Source: Solanum dulcamara (lineage: Eukaryota > Streptophyta > Magnoliopsida > Solanales > Solanaceae). Taken from it: DNA of 64,000 nt. Made by a program: the position numbers and the translations under genes. The notes below the pieces were generated by a model, which made no database searches, was not told the DNA's origin, and was given only the letters and a program-made list of their open reading frames with translations. Shown piece by piece: positions 21,793 to 34,838 of the stretch (the first letter of the stretch is position 1; every line of letters begins with the position of its first letter). The stretch lies in assembly GCF_947179165.1 (NCBI RefSeq), contig NC_077240.1:82038001-82102000 (forward strand). The letters are read 5' to 3'.

Positions 21793-24700
21793 ATGGATTC
21801 TGCAGCCATGACTAGCGTTTGTGGCAAATCTGCTGTTTGCTCTACTCCCGTAAGACCAATTCGACATGTAATGTGTGCTAATCTTAAAATCCTGCTTTGT
21901 TATTAATGATATGCTCTTCTGGGAATTGACATGACAGGTTGAATACCACTAGATAGTAATATTTAATTGCTAACAAAAAATCATATGATGTGGTAATTTA
22001 GACCTGCAAATGCTTGGTGTCAATACAGACTTAGCTAAAGATAGGGCACAACTGAAAAAAAGATCCATACATGTGATAACTACTAGTTGAGGATAGGTTT
22101 TAGACTTGTATGGAGTTTTTTATTGTTTATTTTATATTACTAGTAGTATTTTATATATACTTTTAACGTATTTATTTTTTACTATGATATGAGCTTAAAT
22201 GATGAAATAAGGATTCACCGACCCCAACTTGTTTGTGACTGCGCGTAGTTGTTGTTGTTGTTATGTTAAAGGTGTTTCTTTTTTCTTAAAACTACTTGAA
22301 ACATCATCATGTAAAAAGAGAGGTAGGGAGAATTTGCTTTCCACCTTGTTTTGAGTCTTCTATGTCAGCACATTTATCTCTTTCTTTCTATCTGTAAACG
22401 TTTTTGCACACATCTCAAGCTGAGAGTCCCAGAGAGTGTATGTTATGGTGCATTTTTTTAGTTGGTGTTTTCTATATGAGTTGAAATATATGCTACTTTT
22501 TTGCACCTTTCTGCCTGCCAAGTGAAGATCTTGATGCTACAGATAACCTTAAACTTTGGCTGCATGTTCTGAATAGGGTTTATTTATGGGGAGAACAAGC
22601 AATATTAGGAGCTCGCAGTGTAGCTTTATGGCAGGAAATAGGATAAACTTTCCAAGGCAGACTGCTCAAGCACACAGAGTTAGTACTAAATCTCGCAAGT
22701 ATGGTGCTCTTACTGTGACATGTCGCACCGAGAAAATTCTGGTGGCAAATAGAGGAGAGATTGCTGTCCGTGTGATTCGAACTGCCCATGAGATGGGAAT
22801 TCCTTGTGTTGCGGTTTATTCGACTATCGATAAAGATGCCTTACATGTGAAGCTAGCTGATGAATCTGTTTGCATTGGAGAGGCACCAAGTAATCAATCG
22901 TAAGTTATCACAAACCTGCTGTTCTTATTGAAAACTAAGTTAAATACTTTGCTTTTTTTTTTAATATCAAGTAAAAGATTTTCATTGATAATGACAAGGC
23001 CATTATGTCTGTATACAAGAGTTATACCAAAAAAGGGAGAAACCTACAAAATATGGTTCTCTCCAAACGATGCCCAATCGTCTATACAAACTGGAACTAC
23101 ATGGGTGCACCAAAAGAAGATTCTTCATTTTCTTATCTTTATTTGATCTTCGTTTCATAATTTTCATCTCCAAGAATTAAGTCATTTACATCTCTATTTA
23201 CCATGTACAGGTATTTAGTGATCCCAAATGTCTTGTCTGCTGCTATCAGTCGCGGATGTACAATGTTGCATCCTGGATATGGTTTCCTTTCTGAGAATGC
23301 AAGTTTTGTTGAGATGTGCAGAGAACATGGAATCAACTTTATTGGGCCAAATGTAAGTTCTTATCTTATTACCTATATTAAACCTGAAGGCATCCGTATT
23401 TGCCGTGGTATCGGTGCTGTATTCAGTAGATACTAACAAAACAGGAACACAAAAGGTAAAACTGAGCATTATTCTAATCTATCCTTTATCTTTTGATCAA
23501 TTCATATTAGATATTAAAGTCATCAATTCAAGACATAGAAGTATTGGTATATATTGATTATTACGCAGATGCTCATGATCTCTATTATCACTGCTACACC
23601 AAGTATAGTGGTATGGTGAAATCTTAATCTGTTTTGTCAATCCGTGTATAATTTGAAGAAATTCAGCTGACCCTGGTGTCTTTTTATGTAAAATGGAAGC
23701 TTCTAAGGCACCCAAGGGTGTGGCATAGGTCAATGAAGTAGATGAGGCAAAAACAAGGTGATTCTTCCCATCTGTCCCAACCTTGGTGAACAGAGTTATT
23801 CTGGTACCTGTGCTGGTGGGAGGTGGTGGGATGTAGTAGGTACCCTGTAGAATTACTCGAGGTGTGCTTAGCTGGCCCCAACACCACATTTATAAAAAAA
23901 AGCTTCTAAGAATTAGCTGGCATTTTGTGGGTAAATAGTCAAATATTTGGTCAAAGACAAAACCGCATGTTTCTTTTTTTTTTTGGACAAAAATATTTCT
24001 TTTTTTCTTCGCCAAGAAATTACTGGGATAAATTGAAATATTTTCAGCCATGTGAATTTCAAATAGAGCTCTGTGATATGACCCAGAGAGCTTGTTGTCT
24101 TCTGCTCAATAAGATCTTTCAAATAGGTATATTTACATCTCTTATAACTAACCTGGTAGTTCTTCCATCAGAAGATATTTATTTCAGTGTAAGCTGAATG
24201 TTTTAATACAATAATCTGACACTCCCTAGCATGATAAGTTAGAAGTATTAGCTTCTCTATTGAGATTAGTGACTTATTGATGAAGGTCCCTTTTTCTTGT
24301 TTCTTTTCCAAAACAGCAAACATATACATTCATAACCATGTCTTTTCATTCCCTTTGCTCAACGGAAGCATATGCATCATTTGCCCCAGAATGTATTCTG
24401 TTATGTTTTGGTTAATAACCACATAAATTAAGGGGATTACTTACATTCTTTGTCTTTTAGCAACAGCTTTCTCTGGCTTTTAAGTAATATCTTATTTTTG
24501 TAAAATCCACTTCCAACCCTGTTCACCAAAGAAAAATAAAAGGTGGTAAAGGACAATATCGCACATTCTACTTAACCTAGAGAGCCATAATAAACATGGT
24601 TATTCATCCCAAGGGGATGACCTAGTGGTTGAGGCACGGAAGTAACAACCTGGAGATCCCTGGTTCTAATCCTAGCAGCAACAATTGGTGTGGCCCATCT

Positions 24701-26688
24701 GCTTCATCTTTGGTAGGCAGGATTGCCTTGATAATCGGTGATTGTTGGCCGAACAGCCTTCCTGTGGATCCGTCGAGGTGCACAAGCTGGTCCCAACACC
24801 ACAAATATGAAAACACTTGTGGTTGCTCAAAACATGTGGAAATGTAAACATCATTATAAAAGATTTATCTTAAAATTGCAGCCAGACAGTATAAGAGTCA
24901 TGGGTGACAAATCCACTGCTAGAGATACAATGAAGAATGCTGGTGTTCCAACTGTACCAGGAAGTGACGGACTATTGCAGGTATCACTGTGTGTCATGCC
25001 GTAATATGTTGAATCATTTCCTGTCATTTGAACATCGTCATGCGTACATACATTTTATATTTGTTTGTATAAGTGTTGCTATTTCGTGGGTACTTATTAA
25101 TAGCTAGATGATCCCCATTGTAGAGCACTGAAGAAGGTGTAAGGCTTGCCGAGGAGATTGGTTACCCCGTGATGATTAAGGTAACTTTTCTCAAAACTGA
25201 ACTATCAAATCCTCTGTGCCGTGAGGTTCGGTTCTTAAATATATCCCTTCTACTCTAGTGATTATATCAGTATATGTGACATACCTATCTTCAAGTATTT
25301 TGTGCATTTGGGGACTGATTGGCTTGTTGGATCTGCGTGTTAGACTTGTCTCTTTAATACTAGGTGACTATAGCATTATGGACTTTCGTGAAAATATTTG
25401 CCTGTCTTGAATACTTTTTTGTATTAAGAGACTGATTGTCTTGTTTGTTCAACAGTTGTCATCCTTGTCTCATACATAGTTTTGCTGCTTTTAGCCACAG
25501 AAGTTGTGTATGACATGAAACTTCTTTTCTTGCATTCTACTTCTAGTGAATTTTCTCTTCTAATAATGAGAACTGTATAGGACTTGATGGAGTAAATTGT
25601 TCTTAAATGGTAATATCGAATAAAGGATCAAGTCATCAACTTGTCAGGTCTCGGAAAGATATTTTTAACATGACTAAATGGGCAAGATTTTATGGGCATA
25701 ACTAAAGCTATCTTACATTTCCAGAGAAGATTGTTACTACACTGATACCGACTCCATGCTTCTTGCAAACCCTCTTCTGGATAAATGCAAAGAAAGACGC
25801 CAATAAGCGACACTCTCAACTGGAACAATTGTTATAACCTGATGCAAGTGAAGCCTCCATTTACTTTGCTCATTTTGAAAATTTTTACTGGACTGCTTCA
25901 CTATCAAATATTATATTTGAATCAACCATTCCTTTAGTATGAAAAGTTACATAGTTGAATATCGGTACTGTGGTACAATGAAAATAAACCTGTTGCTATC
26001 TCTGGTTCTTATCTGCTTGCTTTGATATAGTGTTGTAATGCTTAATTTTTATCAAGAATATAATAAAGGGAAAAGAGAAAAGGATGTTTGATGCACAATT
26101 ATGGAAGTTATTTGCTCGAAATAAAGTGATATAAGTTGCGCGTCTGAAGGGTTGTCACTGAACTTGTGAAGCTTTTATGTTTTGAAGGCAACAGCTGGTG
26201 GTGGTGGACGTGGAATGCGTCTTGCTAAAGAACCTGATGAGTTTGTAAAATTATTACAGGTACTTTTCTTTGCATCATATGTCAATTTTTAAGTCTCAAA
26301 CATAGTAGGTGAAGATCAGTCTCTTGCTTTTGACTTCTTTAATCCCTGGAGATTCATCCAATGAGATCTTTTGGAATTTTTATATAGATGAAAGTTGTAT
26401 TTCGTGTACTTTGTTATTGAGGAAACTGTAGACTTTATATTGCCTTTCTTTTTAGCGGCTATGCTTTCTTCATTGTTTCTTCTTCTTCTTTTACTTGGGT
26501 TTGAGGTGCTTGAGCCGAGGGTCTTTCGGAAACAGTCTTTCTACCTCCTCGAGGTAGTGGTAAGGTCTGCATATACTCTACCCTCCCCAGACCCACTTAA
26601 ATGGATTTCACTAGGTATGTTGTTATTGTTATTGATGTGACTGTTGCATATCCTCTTCTGCTTTCTTCAGGCACTTGCTATTTTCAGA

Positions 26689-26747
<59 letters not shown>

Positions 26748-27483
26748 CCTGAGCATTTGATCATATCTCATAGCATTCGTGCCCCATGCATGTGAATGGA
26801 AGCTCTTTTTACATAAGCTTTGCACAGCATTTTCTTCCATGATGGTTTCTAATCGTCCTTTTCTATGAATCATTTGTAATCTAGCAGACCCCACAAAACC
26901 TATCATGAAGCATAATTGTTCTTACACCAGAGTTGTGGCTTTGTCGCTAAGCTTGGTCTTTTTTCACTTTCAGCAAGCTAAGAGTGAAGCAGCAGCTGCA
27001 TTTGGAAATGATGGCGTTTATCTGGAGAAGTACATCCAAAATCCCAGGCACATTGAATTTCAGGTATCGTTGCACCTTACTTCATTAACCAAAAGGATTT
27101 TCTAACTGAGAAAAAAATGAATTTGACGCCATAGAGATTGAAGTTTTACGTGAGTTCTTGGAAAGAACTGGAATACTTTTTATTTCTAAAACACCACTCT
27201 GTTTTGGGAAGAATTGGTATACATGTATCAATTAACTGACAACTCATGGATGTTGGACATTACATCTTACAACTGCTAATGAGCTGTTGTCTCAGGCTTT
27301 GTGCGCACATAAAATGTCCGAGTTATGGATTTGTGTTTCTTTTGTATTGACACATTTATTTCTTTATATTGTGACTCGAAGTTCCCACATATATTTGACA
27401 CAAAAATCTTAGAAAAGAAAAAAAAACGTTTTGCTATTGGTGTAACAATCATGAACAACTTCTACAATACACACACACACACA

Positions 27484-27528
<45 letters not shown>

Positions 27529-30500
27529 TTGTCATCCAGTGGTGAATTTTTGTGCAATGAGATGCAGAATCAGGATAGTACCTATGTCTTTTCTTATCTG
27601 ATTTAGTAATTGGTGCTAGACGTATGATGACATTTGACACTTGTTAACTATTAATTGATCTTTTTTTTTGCTTGATAGAACCTATTAATTAATCTTACAA
27701 GTACTTGAGGTAATGAAGGAAGATATACAAGAGCGGCACTTGAAAGTGGTTCTTGTTTTAAAGCTTTTTCATGGTTCCTTGGGAAGATAAGGAAAAGGAC
27801 TATGTCATTAACAACATATTGGGTCGTATCATGGTTCATATTAAAAGCTCCCGGATCAATTTGGTTTGTAGAAGAGGAATATAGAGGCAACAAACTAGTT
27901 CTAGTTGCACCCAAGGGTGTGGTCCAGTGATTAATGAAGGGGTTAAGGAACATGAAGTTTCTGGTTCAAATTCCAGCAAAGACAAAAACACTTGGTGATT
28001 TCTTCCGATCTGTCATGTCCTAGCCTTGGTGGAGAGAGTTACATGTTACCTATTGGCAGTGTTATCAAAAGCGAAAAGCGCAAAACAGCACCAAGGTCCA
28101 ATGGGGCTTCAAGTGCAAAGTACAAATAAAATGTGGACTTAAATGAAAAAAGGCGTAAATGGAGAAAAATTACAAATATATATGTTTAGTCCAAGACTAA
28201 TAATTATAAGCATGAATAATAAATATATGGACAAAGAAATTGATTTTTTTTACTATAAAGTGAAATATCAATAGTTTAATGGTCACTTCTTCAGGAAAAC
28301 TTATTTGCAAGGAAGAGTTTGTCTTAGAGTCATGATCACGACACTGAAGCACACATTAAGCGAGGTGAAGCGCTCAACATGTTTTGAGCCCCCGCTTTAG
28401 GGCTTGTGCCTTCTTTTGACAACACTGCCTATTGGTGGCGGGAAGTGGCAGGTATCCCCTATAATTAGTTGAGGTGCGCAAGACCAAACACCATGGTTAT
28501 TCAAAAAAAAACTAGTTCTGGTTCTTGATCTGGTTCAACTCCTCGTCCTTTTATTTCAACTAGCCTGAGATCCTTCTTTGTTCTGTTTTATCTGTAGTTC
28601 AACCTATTTGAGTTTACTGTTTATTGAATCTGGTGAGGGGCTCAGTTGCATCTTTTGCCCTTAGCGTCACGAGTGATCAACGTAAAATAAATGACCATTA
28701 GAAAGTGCATTTCTCTTCTAAAGTATGATCTTTAATCAATCTCATGCAGAAAATTATATAATCCTGAATTATTTCTTGAATGTATTGTAGATAGTTTATC
28801 TCCTTATAGGTGGTAATCGTTGTTGGTTTAACCATTGACATTGTAATATACAGTTAATATTCTATTAATTTCTGATTCACAGCTTCATGCTGTATGCAGG
28901 TTTTGGCAGACAAGTATGGTAATGTTGTACACTTTGGAGAGCGTGATTGCAGTATTCAGGTAGGTACAATGTTATACAAATACCTTTTTTGATCTTCTGC
29001 ATTTTTATTATTTGCATTATTGGAAAGCTATTCCATATTATAATTTCTGTAAGTCGTTGGCGATGCTTCATTTTGTTGTAATATGGTTGGTTGATTGTCA
29101 AACACTAGTTTAACGATTAATTATGTTTAAGAAATTCATTACATTGTTAAGCTATGTCAGTAATCTAGTTAGGTCATGTGGCACACTAACAAACTGCACC
29201 TTTGAAATGGCTTATTTGTGCAGAGAAGAAACCAGAAGTTGCTGGAGGAAGCACCCTCCCCTGCATTGTCACCAGAGCTGAGGAAAGCCATGGGTGATGC
29301 AGCTGTTGCAGCAGCAGCATCTATAGGTTACATTGGTGTTGGTACCATAGAGTTTCTATTGGATGAGAGAGGGTCTTTTTACTTCATGGAAATGAACACT
29401 CGTATTCAGGTGAAAGAAGTTCTGTTCAAGATTTAAGTTTTTAGATAGTTAGAAACTCAATGATAAAGATGTAATCTGTCGTTTTCTTTTAATATTATTT
29501 AGCAAATAATGTAATATGTCAATTTTCTGAACATCTAGGTAGAGCATCCAGTGACAGAAATGATATCCTCTGTTGATCTGATAGAGGAACAGATCCGTGT
29601 CGCTATGGGAGAAAAGCTCCGATACAAACAGGTAACAGAGAACAGTCAATTTTTCTTTGAATTGGACTCCTGTTTCTGTAAAAAGATCGACAAGGAAATG
29701 AGTTATAACCATTTTAGTGAAAGATTATGTTTTGACTTGCACTATATCAAAATGAGAGTTCAAAAGTCTGTAATGCTTAAAGTAAATTGCATGGATAAGT
29801 GATTCCATCATTTGGTGGTTGAATTCTTAGCAATTATGGTGTATGAAAGTAACTTGTTGTGTATAAAAATGGTCCTCTTTGTTGCTTTGAGTTATATAAT
29901 GTTGATAGAGAATGAGAAGAAATGATGATTTTTTTCTCTGAGTGATGATATCTTTAAGATTGCCAAAAACAGAAATACAGTTAATTATCTTTCATTTGTT
30001 TATTTGCGTTCTTATTTACAGGAGGATATTGTGCTTAGAGGACATTCAATTGAATGTCGTATAAACGCAGAAGATGCTTTCAAAAATTTCCGACCTGGCC
30101 CAGGTTTTATTGAATTTCTGTCTGTAGAATAATGTTTTCGTTTATAGCATGATTAATGACCTTCAAGGAAGACTCTCTCAAATTATTTATTTGCAAGTTA
30201 AGGTTGAATCATACTTATTGTGATACCAATCGGCCTGGGTAAGCAAATTGATGTTGATGAAGATAGGTAGTTGATGACTTCTCAATTTCTCTTACCACCG
30301 TTCTTTGCCTATTATGGTGGATTTTACTCCAATTAAAACATTTCAGAAGAAATTGATGTTGTTGGAAAAAAAAAAGTTTGCAATTCAATTCTGGAGTTCT
30401 TAAAATTTACATTGAAAACTGTCTGCATAAAAGTGAAACTTGTGAGAAGAAAATGACATTTACGATTTGTATGACTGAATTGCAGTCTGTTGGGTATGCT

Positions 30501-33332
30501 CGTCCTATTTTACTTGATGGAGATCAGATTGTAAAGCAGAATAGAAATTACTTCCACTGTTTTGCATTTAACCTGATATATCTGGTAACTGAAGCTTGTT
30601 ATCTTCATGAATAGGGAGAATCACTGCATATTTACCAGCTGGAGGTCCATTTACGCGTATGGATAGCCACGTTTATCCTGACTATGTGGTTCCACCTAGC
30701 TACGATTCCCTGCTAGGAAAGGTGGATTTCTTTCTCTTTACCTGTCCCATTCTCCATGGAACCCGACCCTCTCTTACACTGTTTTAGGGACATGTACTGT
30801 GGGAGCACTTGGGAGGTCACTAATCTCTTCTTAAGTCGCTGCTTAATGCTTTTCCCATTTCGAATTATCCAAGTACAATTGCTACTAAGTCCAGAAGAAA
30901 CCATGGAAGACCACCAAATGAATGTTTAAAACCAAAAGTAGATTTGCGGGGTAGTAAACCTTATGCAAGACGTGTTTTTCATCTTTTATTATCACCAAGT
31001 TTTGGCTTAGAGATGCACGCAAATTCAAAATAACGGCAAATATTTCTCTTACAAAACAGAGAATAGATAAAGTCTTGAGACTACATATTTTGTTATTTCG
31101 ATGATTAGTTTATACAAGCATAAACTAGTATATGGAAATGCCTAACAGGTCATGTAACTAAGTCAACATTCTTTGTTGAAAGGTGCAAAGTGGGCATACT
31201 TCATGGGTAAATTAGGATTAACTAGATATAGTGTAGTTATGACCTTTGTAAATGCTGGCAGCGGTCACACTTCTGAGTAATTAAATATTTGCTCTATTTC
31301 TGGTGAAAAGAAAACGAGTAATCTCATGACTAGTTATCTTCATTTTGTATGTTCACAATTAATTGTTCTATTTTCCCCATAATCCCTGTGAAGCTAGTTA
31401 CACTTGTACAGCATTGAGAGTGGCACTAGTAGGTATATATTTACAGAATCCCTCTTTTTGGAGCTCATCGAGTTCAAGGCATGGTGCCTGTTAAGAGCAT
31501 GCACATAATGTGATTGCAATGCCGCATTGAATCATGTTATGGTTAGAAATAAAAAGTTCAATTATGTTATGGCCTTTACGGTGTGTAACCAAATTCTATA
31601 GGCACATCGATGATTAGTTTATGACAGATATCTTTATTGATTTTGAAAATCTAAGCCACCTTTCCATAGTTAAGTTAGAAGCAGTTAAATGGATTCTGTC
31701 TACTGATTTGAGGGAACTTCTGCTGGGGGTGAGATCTTGGAAGTGTGCGTGATTATTTTGTGATTGCTCATATCGATGACCGTTATTTTGAAGTTGAAAA
31801 AACACAGCTATCAAAAGCTGTTTGATCTTTGTTGCTGCTTGTTCTACTGTTTCCTTCTATTAACATATCTTCTTTTTCCCAAAAAATATTTATGTAACTG
31901 CTGCAGCTTATCGTTTGGGCTCCAACACGCGAGAAGGCTATTGAGCGCATGAAAAGAGCACTTGATGATACCATTATCACTGGTAAGACCAACCTTCTAT
32001 GGTTTTCCTGAATTTATCAGTGCTTACTTGCACCGGAAAACATAGTTGATCTGTTAAGTTGCCGTGAGAGTTTTAAAATCCACCCAGCACTCAAATTACA
32101 TTTTCTTTTGACAGGAGTTCCTACCACAATAGAATATCATAAACTCATCCTTGATATCGAGGTAGGTGGACTGCCATTTTTCTTAACATGTATACCGACT
32201 TTGGAGATTTTGATGAACCTAATTTTGCTTTGTGTCTGTTGTTCAACAGGACTTTAAGAACGGGAAAGTTGATACTGCTTTTATTCCAAAGCATGAGGAA
32301 GAATTAGCTCCGGTAAGTAATGGCGACATCTTTAAGCGTTTAACCTACAACATAACCACATCTTTATCGTCCATTTCTACTGCTATTGCTTACTTGCAAC
32401 TTGTAATGTAGAAACATGAAATATAAGATGAAGACAGGAAAGCGCAGGTTCGAGCTCAGCTCGTAACAACACTTAGAAACTCGGTACTGGCTGTACTAAC
32501 CATAAATTCTAATCTTAATATTTCTCTCATTTTTGCAATCATGTAGTTTAACTAAAACAAGATTTACACTAGGGCAGCCCGGTGCACTAAAGCTCCCGCT
32601 ATGCACGGGATCCGGGGAAGGGCCTGACCACAAGGGTCTTTAGTGTAAAACAAGATTTACACTAAAGAGGAGAAAATTCTTGGTGGGTTTGGGGAGGGTA
32701 GAGTATATGCAAACCTTACCTAAAGATCCTCGGTTCAAGTGTTAATGCATATCAAATCAGTTTGTTAAAGAAATCAGTCATACTTTACAAGTTAAAGTAT
32801 TAGATAACACTTCTATGTTCCTTCTGATGCTGGAAAGAGCTTCTATTACAACAACATACCCTTGTAATCCCACAAGTGGGATCTGGGGAGAGTAAGATGT
32901 ACACAAACCTTATCCCTACCTTTATGGGGTAGAGAGGTTGTTTCCGATAGAACCTAGGCTCAAAAAAGCGTAATCAAAGCAACTGCTGTTCTTTTTGTTA
33001 TTTCATTTACGTATTTGTTTTCCAGTATTTTGTCCAGGGGCGGATGTAGCATACTTTGGTTCGGATCCTGCATATGTTAAAACATTAACTACGCAAGCAT
33101 AAATAGCAGATTAGTGGTAGAATTTTGAACTCGATCCCATGAAGTTCAAATCCTTGATTTGTCTCTTGCTATCCTTGTTGATATATACATGTTTAACTAT
33201 ATGTCAATTGTTCTTGAAAGCTACATTTCCGCGGACCGAGGCTGTAAACTTCATTATTTTTCAACTTTGTGATTGCAGCCTCAGCAAATGGCTCCAGCAG
33301 CAACCAAGGAGCTGATCAAAGCCAGTGTTTAA
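21793..33332 (+). CDS. CAC2: Biotin carboxylase subunit of plastid acetyl-CoA carboxylase, copy 2
   Basis: Second complete gene with the same 16 coding exons and identical exon lengths: 21793-21849, 22577-22899, 23211-23352, 24882-24980, 25124-25180, 26188-26259, 26974-27063, 28900-28959, 29224-29409, 29539-29631, 30022-30103, 30615-30721, 31907-31982, 32115-32161, 32250-32312, 33279-33332. They give 535 aa. No stop, frameshift or splice-site loss was found. Transit peptide, HPGYGFL, the GGGGRGMR loop and [14 protein letters not shown] are all present. Residues differing from copy 1: 61 Y, 154 S, 185 S, 316 S, 390 R, 523 A, 532 K, 535 V. Ser154 and Arg390 are the states I recall in Arabidopsis, so copy 1 may be the derived one there. 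By hand count there are about 21 synonymous and 8 amino-acid-changing differences, which suggests both copies stayed under constraint. A 5' UTR intron is likely at 21469-21760. Confidence 0.96.
22160..22262 (+). repeat. TS-like SINE 3' end (copy 2, intron 1)
   Basis: Duplicate of the element at 8930-9030: ACCCCAACTTGTTTGTGACT followed by a GTTGTTGTTGTTG tail. Confidence 0.6.
23708..23900 (+). repeat. SINE with 10-bp target-site duplication (copy 2, intron 3)
   Basis: Orthologue of 10471-10668. It is flanked by AGCTTCTAAG at 23698-23707 and 23901-23910, starts GCACCCAAGGGTGTGG and ends CCAACACCACATTTAT plus an A-run. Confidence 0.8.
24607..24816 (+). repeat. tRNA-derived SINE with A and B boxes (copy 2, intron 3)
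   Basis: Orthologue of 11318-11530. The A box region GATGACCTAGTGGTTGAGGC and B box CTGGTTCTAATCC are both clear here. Confidence 0.75.
26429..26632 (+). mobile_element. LINE/SINE tail insertion specific to copy 2, intron 6
   Basis: Carries GAGCCGAGGGTCTTTCGG, GGTAGTGGTAAGGTCTGC, CTCTACCCTCCCCAGACCC and a TATGTTGTTATTG end. The matching place in copy 1 (about 13115) reads straight through GAGGAAACT into GATGTGACTG, so the insertion is later than the duplication. The flanks both contain TTGTTATTGA, a possible target duplication. Confidence 0.75.
26688..26746. repeat. (ATT)n microsatellite, copy 2 intron 6
   Basis: About 19 uninterrupted ATT units. Copy 1 has only three or four at 13180-13195. 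Confidence 0.95.
27469..27524. repeat. (AC)n(AT)n compound microsatellite, copy 2 intron 7
   Basis: About nine AC units followed by about 18 AT units. Copy 1 has roughly five AC and three AT units at 13891-13908. Confidence 0.95.
27907..28510 (+). repeat. SINE with 14-bp target-site duplication, interrupted by a MITE (copy 2, intron 7)
   Basis: Starts GCACCCAAGGGTGTGGTCC with B box GGTTCAAATTCC and ends in an A-run. It is flanked by AACTAGTTCTAGTT (27893-27906) and AACTAGTTCTGGTT (about 28510-28523). The MITE at 28057-28427 sits inside it. Orthologue of 14298-14831. Confidence 0.85.
28057..28427. mobile_element. hAT-type MITE nested in a SINE (copy 2)
   Basis: Begins CAGTGTTATCAAAAGCG and ends CTTTTGACAACACTG. 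It is flanked on both sides by a perfect 8-bp duplication, CCTATTGG (28049-28056 and 28428-28435). At 371 bp it is the fuller version; copy 1 has lost about 75 bp internally. No coding capacity. Confidence 0.88.
31000..31605. mobile_element. Unclassified insertion of about 600 bp, copy 2 intron 12
   Basis: Absent at the matching point of copy 1 (about 17346). The motif CGATGATTAGTTTA occurs at about 31099-31112 and again at 31606-31619, so at least the part between them may be an insertion with that target duplication. No coding sequence or terminal inverted repeats were recognised. Confidence 0.5.
32572..32646 (+). mobile_element. 75-bp SINE 5' fragment with 18-bp target-site duplication (copy 2, intron 15)
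   Basis: Reads GGGCAGCCCGGTGCACTAA, then CCGGGGAAGGGCCTGACCAC, the 5' half of a common Solanaceae SINE-like family. It is flanked by AAAACAAGATTTACACTA at 32554-32571 and 32647-32664. Copy 1 has the empty site near 18249. It is 3'-incomplete yet has intact target repeats. Confidence 0.85.
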
Positions 33333-33948
33333 TTATTCTTTTCTTTAGTTTTCTTCTTTGATCTTTTTCCTTCATCAGTGAATATAGTGGAAGAAGATTA
33401 CTTCCATGGATCTTGAATTGAGTGCAGTTTTGGATATTACTTTCATTCCCTTGATCTTAGCTTGATTGTATTTAAAGATGCACAAGACTGAATGAAATTC
33501 TTCTCTTTTTTAAAATTGTGTTATTATGTGATTTCAACAACATATTCAGTGGGGTTGTATGTAGACATTACCTTCCCAATCTTTTCTTTCATCTTAAGAG
33601 GAGCTAATTCAACCTCTCGGGTAAAATAAGAACAAGCCTCTACCACCCTCTACCATTGTGAACGTAAAGAGGCGGCTTTCGAAAGATCTGCTTTTTAGAG
33701 AGAAGATGGTCTTCAGGTTTTACCCTTTGTATGGTTTGGTAGGCACGAATTTAAATTAGTCAAGTTAATGTGTCTTGGACCTAGATGATTAAATAATTAT
33801 TATGCATTAATTTCAACTAAGTTAGGGATTAGTTATTAAATTTTCAATAATTGTGTTTTTCCCATTTAAGTTATCTTAAAGCCAATATCAATTAAATAAA
33901 ATTATAATGTACTATAAGTTCTACATATATTTTCTATTCGTATAAGAG

Positions 33949-34838
33949 AAAGAAGAAATTTCAAAAACAGATAAAACTAGACATATTTTCAAGCTCCTTA
34001 GTTATAGTTTGATAAATAACGATTCGTAGCTAAATATTATAAGGAGGAGTGACGAGAGTGAGATCTGGGAGAGAGATAAAATTGATTTGTATATCTGATC
34101 AATAATTGTATCAGGAATATAACTGATACAATTGATTTGTATTAAAAATTAGCTACTAGAAGGAGGAGAGAGGCGAGCGAAATTGGAAAGAGAGAGGTAA
34201 GTGAGATTTGGGAGAGGTAGAATTAATCCATATATCTAATCAATAATTGAACATCTGATTGATAAATGTATCATGAATATAATTGTTTTGTATCAATGCA
34301 TATAATTGTATCAAAGACTATTGTATTCAATTCGTTGGTGTAAATCAATTGTATCAAGTATATTAACGAATACAATTTGTATCGATAAATACAATTGTAT
34401 CAACAAATACAATTTTATTGTTGTTGTAACTCGTAACAGATTGTATTTGTATTCCTCTGTTGTATTGTGTGTTGTATTTATGTGTTAACATTTGTATTTG
34501 TATAATTGACTGTTATCATTTGTATCATTGACTGTTACTATTTGTATCATTGACTATTATCATCTATATTTGTATTACATAAAGAGAGAGAAAGAGAGAG
34601 GAAAAGGCAAGAAAGGGAGAAGAGAGATGAGAGAGGCAAGCGAGAGAGGGCATAGAAAAGGGAAAGAAGAGAGAGAAAGAGGAGAAAGGCGAGGGAGAGA
34701 TGGAGAGAGGAGAGAGAGAGGGGGCATTAACATAGCTTTATTTATGAAGCAATGACTACAAATGATAGTTATTTCAAATTCTAGTAGTGTATAAAAAATA
34801 TATATCATATATTTGCTTTATTACATAATTTTTTCAAA
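33949..34838. mobile_element. Insertion of about 890 bp with ATTGTATC-rich and GA-rich parts, copy 2 3' flank
   Basis: Copy 1 at about 19425 runs directly from a GGTATAAA stretch into AACTTAG, while copy 2 is interrupted here. The insert has many degenerate TTGTATCA/TGATACAA motifs (34120-34570) and a purine-rich GAGAGA stretch (34577-34725). Its class is not recognised. The 75-77 aa open frames across the GA tract are low-complexity by-products. Confidence 0.55.

Noticed and set aside
26395..26795. Leucine-rich open frames in copy 2 intron 6.
   Set aside because: Produced by the (ATT)n microsatellite and the inserted LINE/SINE tail.
21793..33332. Biotin carboxylase copy 2 as a pseudogene.
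   Set aside because: All 16 exons, splice sites and catalytic motifs are intact, exon lengths equal those of copy 1 and replacement changes are few.
34528..34808. Arg/Glu-rich frame (+) and Ser/Leu/Pro-rich frame (-) over the GA tract.
   Set aside because: Simple-sequence by-products of a purine-rich stretch within an insertion.
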